Assembly (NCBI RefSeq): GCF_900182575.1
Contig: NZ_FXSZ01000012.1
Coordinates: forward strand, 1 to 53,016
Source: Solitalea koreensis
GTDB lineage: Bacteria; Bacteroidota; Bacteroidia; Sphingobacteriales; Sphingobacteriaceae
Length of the DNA stretch: 53,016 nucleotides
Reading direction: 5' to 3'
This document shows positions 50,606 through 53,016 of the stretch, in pieces (the first letter of the stretch is position 1; every line of letters begins with the position of its first letter). The notes beneath the pieces are model-generated. The model was given only the letters and a program-made list of their open reading frames with translations. It made no database searches and was not told the origin of the DNA. A program made the translations under genes and the position numbers.

Positions 50606-52318
50606 ATGTTAAACGAACAGGAAATTTTACGCCGTGAGGCGATGAAAGAACTGAGAAATCTAGGCATTAATCCTTATCCTGCTGAAGAGTTTATTGTTAA
50701 TGCACATGCTGAACAAATTAAAAAGGAGTTTAGTGTTGAAAAAGGCAATTTTCAAGAAGTGGCATTAGCCGGTCGAATAATGAGCCGTCGTATAATGGGT
50801 AGTGCATCTTTTGCCGAACTGCAAGATTCAACCGGAAGAATTCAGGTATATGTTAACCGCGATGATATTTCTCCGGGAGAGGATAAAACGCTTTACAATA
50901 CTGTTTTCAAAAAGATTCTGGATATCGGTGATTTCATCGGAATCAAAGGCTTTGTGTTTCTGACCAAAACAGGTGAAATTTCTGTTCATATTAAAGAATT
51001 GAAAGTTCTTTCTAAATCATTGAAGCCACTTCCTGTGGTAAAACGCGATGAAGAAGGGCATGTTTACGATGGATTTACAGATCCTGAATTGCGTTACCGT
51101 CAGCGTTATGTTGATTTAACAGTAAATCCTGAGTTTAAAAATATATTCATTACCCGTTCAAAACTGATCAGCACTATGCGTCAGTATTTTGATGCTCACG
51201 GTTGGTTGGAAGTAGAAACCCCGGTATTGCAAGCAGTACATGGCGGCGCGGCGGCGCGTCCGTTTAATACGCATCATAACACCTTGGATATGCCATTGTT
51301 CTTGCGTATTGCGAACGAATTATACCTGAAACGTTTAATTGTGGCTGGGTTTGATGGCGTGTACGAGTTTGGTAAAATGTTCCGCAATGAAGGTATGGAC
51401 CGCACTCACAACCCGGAGTTTACATCAATGGAGATCTATGTTGCTTACAAAGATTATATCTGGATGATGAAAATGACGGAAGAGGTGATTGAGAAAATTG
51501 CGATGACCTTACACGGAACTACCAAAATTCAGGCTTGGGGAAATGAAATTGATTTTAAAGGCCCGTACGAGCGTTTAAGCATGTATGGTTCTATTCAAAA
51601 ATACACCGGCATTGATGTTTCCAAAATGGACGAAATTCAACTACGTGAAGTGTGTAAACAATTAAACGTAGATGTAGACAGCACCATGGGTAAAGGCAAA
51701 TTGGTGGATGCTATTTTTGGTGAAAAGGTAGAACATAATCTTATTCAGCCTACGTTCATTACTGATTATCCAATTGAGATGACTCCTTTGGCTAAAAAGC
51801 ATCGTACTGAAGAAGGGCTTGTAGAGCGTTTTGAACTGTTTGTTAACGGTAAAGAAATTGCCAATGCCTATTCAGAGTTGAATGACCCGATTGATCAGCG
51901 TGAGCGTTTTGAAGAACAGCTCAAATTAGCTGCGCGTGGAGATGATGAAGCAATGGCCATGGATGAAGACTTTTTACGCGCCATTGAATATGGAATGCCA
52001 CCAACTTCGGGTTTGGGTATTGGTATTGATCGTTTAACCATGTTGATGACCAATCAAAGCACTATTCAAGAGGTATTATTCTTCCCTCAAATGCGTCCTG
52101 AGAAGAAGGTGGAAATGAGTACCGATGAAGACTTTATGGCAATTGGTATTCCGGCAGAATGGGTACAGGTTGTTCGTAAAATGGGCTTTAATATGGTTGA
52201 TGATCTGAAAGCTGCAAATCCAAATAAAGTATTCAACGATTTGGGTGGAATGAAAAAGAAAATGAAATTGGATCTTAAGAATCCGAGTATTGATGAAGTA
52301 AAAGCTTGGTTTGCGTAA
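50606..52318 (+). CDS. lysS: Lysyl-tRNA synthetase (class II)
   Basis: The enzyme attaches lysine to tRNA-Lys. The 570 residues contain an N-terminal OB-fold anticodon-binding domain (about 55-160), motif 1 around RSKLISTMRQYFDAHGWLEVETP (about 190), motif 2 FRNEGMDRTHNPEFTSMEIY (about 260), and motif 3 GLGIGIDRLTML (about 475), the class II order. An extra C-terminal part (about 515-570) is helical and carries a basic KKKMKLDLK stretch, as in other Bacteroidota LysRS. It is a monocistronic unit with a terminator downstream. Confidence 0.97.
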   Translation: MLNEQEILRREAMKELRNLGINPYPAEEFIVNAHAEQIKKEFSVEKGNFQEVALAGRIMSRRIMGSASFAELQDSTGRIQVYVNRDDISPGEDKTLYNTVFKKILDIGDFIGIKGFVFLTKTGEISVHIKELKVLSKSLKPLPVVKRDEEGHVYDGFTDPELRYRQRYVDLTVNPEFKNIFITRSKLISTMRQYFDAHGWLEVETPVLQAVHGGAAARPFNTHHNTLDMPLFLRIANELYLKRLIVAGFDGVYEFGKMFRNEGMDRTHNPEFTSMEIYVAYKDYIWMMKMTEEVIEKIAMTLHGTTKIQAWGNEIDFKGPYERLSMYGSIQKYTGIDVSKMDEIQLREVCKQLNVDVDSTMGKGKLVDAIFGEKVEHNLIQPTFITDYPIEMTPLAKKHRTEEGLVERFELFVNGKEIANAYSELNDPIDQRERFEEQLKLAARGDDEAMAMDEDFLRAIEYGMPPTSGLGIGIDRLTMLMTNQSTIQEVLFFPQMRPEKKVEMSTDEDFMAIGIPAEWVQVVRKMGFNMVDDLKAANPNKVFNDLGGMKKKMKLDLKNPSIDEVKAWFA

Positions 52319-52340
52319 ATTACCAGATTAAAATAAATGC

Positions 52341-52378
52341 GAAAGCCTGCAGATGATACTGTCTTGCAGGCTTCTTGT
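52341..52378 (+). terminator. Intrinsic terminator after lysS
   Basis: AAGCCTGCA (52343-52351) and TGCAGGCTT (52365-52373) pair around a 13-nt loop and are followed by CTTGTTT. Confidence 0.7.
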
Positions 52379-52399
52379 TTATTAGAGAGCGAAAATTAT

Positions 52400-52813
52400 T
52401 TATTCTAATTCATTTAAATCGATATAGTCGATTTGGGATTCATGGATTGGTTTTTTTAAGCTAGCAGCAGCCAATTCATTTTGTTCGCTTAAGCTTAAAT
52501 TATCAGTAGCAATGGTTAGTAACCATAAGTTACCTGATCTGCGAAAAACTTCCACGTTTACGCCGAAGCTTTCTTGAAATAATCTTTCCAATGCAGATAC
52601 TGTGGTTTTGCGACTGATTTTCAAAACTCCATCCGATCCTGTTTCTCGAATGCTTCCGATCTCAACATTGTTATCCATTATCATATCCTCCGAGCTGAAT
52701 CTTCCATCGTGATCTTCATCAAGAAAAAATTCAATTTTGAGCTGTTGGAATTGTGCCGAAAACCAAGATTTTATCTCCTCAATTGTAGTAGTAGTTGAAA
52801 TTTTAATTTCCAT
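52400..52813 (-). CDS. Small cytosolic protein with an EF-hand-like loop
   Basis: The 137-residue protein has no signal peptide. It opens with an alpha/beta segment (TTTIEEIKSWFSAQFQQLKIEFF) also seen in small hypothetical proteins of Bacteroidota. Residues 31-44 read FLDEDHDGRFSSED, which has the spacing of an EF-hand calcium loop (D-x-D-x-D-G-x-x-x-x-x-D/E). A later alpha/beta half (VSALERLFQESFGVNVEVFRRSGNLWLL) follows. The acidic tail is typical of a soluble protein. The function is unknown. Confidence 0.65.
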   Translation of the reverse strand: MEIKISTTTTIEEIKSWFSAQFQQLKIEFFLDEDHDGRFSSEDMIMDNNVEIGSIRETGSDGVLKISRKTTVSALERLFQESFGVNVEVFRRSGNLWLLTIATDNLSLSEQNELAAASLKKPIHESQIDYIDLNELE

Positions 52814-52873
52814 AGATTGAATTATTTCTTTTGAAGATATTGAAAATCAGTTAATAATAAAATAGATAGAAAT

Positions 52874-52910
52874 AAAAAAAGGAACCAATGTAGTTTTGGT
52901 TCCTTTTTTT
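52874..52910. terminator. Bidirectional hairpin beside the right-hand IS
   Basis: AAAAAAAGGAACCAA (52874-52888) and TTGGTTCCTTTTTTT (52896-52910) form a perfect 15-bp stem with A/T tails and a 7-nt loop, 12 bp before the IS end. Confidence 0.65.
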
Positions 52911-52921
52911 ATTTACTTGTT

Positions 52922-53016
52922 TGTAGCGTCCTGAAATAAGTTGACACAAGACGTGTTAACTATATGAAAGATCAGGAATTTAAGGGTTATCAAAGAAAGA
53001 CTCAAAAAGATTACAG
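52922..53016 (+). mobile_element. Left end of a second IS3-type insertion sequence (partial)
   Basis: TGTAGCGTCCTGAAATAAG at 52922 begins with TG and resembles IS3-type terminal repeats. A transposase start follows 42 bp later. The element runs off the right edge, so the opposite end and target duplication cannot be seen. Confidence 0.65.
52964..53016 (+). CDS. Transposase N-terminal fragment (IS3 OrfA-like)
   Basis: The visible 17 codons read MKDQEFKGYQRKTQKDY, like the start of Bacteroidota IS3-type OrfA proteins in which a basic Q-R/K-R-T-Q-K-D-Y segment precedes the HTH. It is a different IS from that on the left edge, whose OrfA begins MKKSNFTESQ. Identification rests on this short stretch. 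Confidence 0.6.
   Translation, partial: MKDQEFKGYQRKTQKDY

Noticed and set aside
1..53016. CRISPR array or tRNA genes
   Set aside because: No regularly spaced direct repeats of 24-40 bp and no cloverleaf other than the tRNA-like part of tmRNA were seen.

Overview
This window is from a member of the Bacteroidota, most likely a Sphingobacteriales-type organism. The evidence is the low-GC sequence, several TonB-dependent receptors with an N-terminal carboxypeptidase-like domain, families such as DUF1573, DUF4136, DUF4856/imelysin and DUF6660-like, an ssrA tag ending in GENNYALAA, and many promoters of the TTTG-N19-TAnnTTTG type. Assignment below phylum is an inference. Both window edges carry starts of insertion-sequence transposases, so the segment looks like a contig bounded by repeated IS copies.

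Bases 1-9.5 kb look accessory. An IS3-type end abuts a DUF1573 gene that appears 5'-truncated. Next come a small cysteine-rich secreted protein and a TonB-dependent receptor split by a frameshift in a run of eight G. After a gene-poor, hairpin-rich stretch there is a compact leftward operon: an XRE regulator, a ParB-like protein with an unknown C-terminal domain, a Dam-like (D12 class) adenine methyltransferase, and a membrane-anchored helical-repeat protein. It resembles a restriction-modification or defence locus of unrecognised type. A perfect 14-bp palindrome lies upstream of the regulator. An exported protein and an agmatine/peptidyl-arginine deiminase-like enzyme follow, up to the 3' end of ssrA (tmRNA), a common integration site.

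Bases 9.5-20 kb are housekeeping: ssrA, an aminotransferase, a DUF1573 protein, a fused E1 alpha/beta 2-oxoacid dehydrogenase, Tex, a YkgJ-type cysteine-cluster protein and a DapB-like reductase. Bases 20-33 kb hold two metal-uptake-like cassettes: small protein/TonB receptor/PepSY protein, and DUF6660-like/TonB receptor/COG0523 GTPase. A sugar dehydrogenase lipoprotein, a ROK kinase, a Gfo/Idh/MocA oxidoreductase and a DUF4136 lipoprotein lie between them. A DUF1697 protein and an Mrr-like endonuclease follow.

Bases 35-42 kb form an aromatic amino-acid cluster on the minus strand: aroB, pheA, DAHP synthase/chorismate mutase, aroA, a toxin-antitoxin pair and aroC. Upstream of pheA lies a complete ribosome-mediated attenuator not covered by the ordinary gene calls: a consensus promoter, a 20-codon leader peptide rich in Phe/Tyr/Trp, a 9-bp antiterminator arm overlapping the leader stop codon, and a 15-bp terminator. 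I consider this the best-supported regulatory discovery in the window.

Bases 42-53 kb carry proline dehydrogenase, a small lipoprotein, a DUF962/Mpo1-like protein, the DUF4856/imelysin/HTTM/TonB-receptor cassette (probably iron related), lysS, a small protein with an EF-hand-like loop, and the second IS start.
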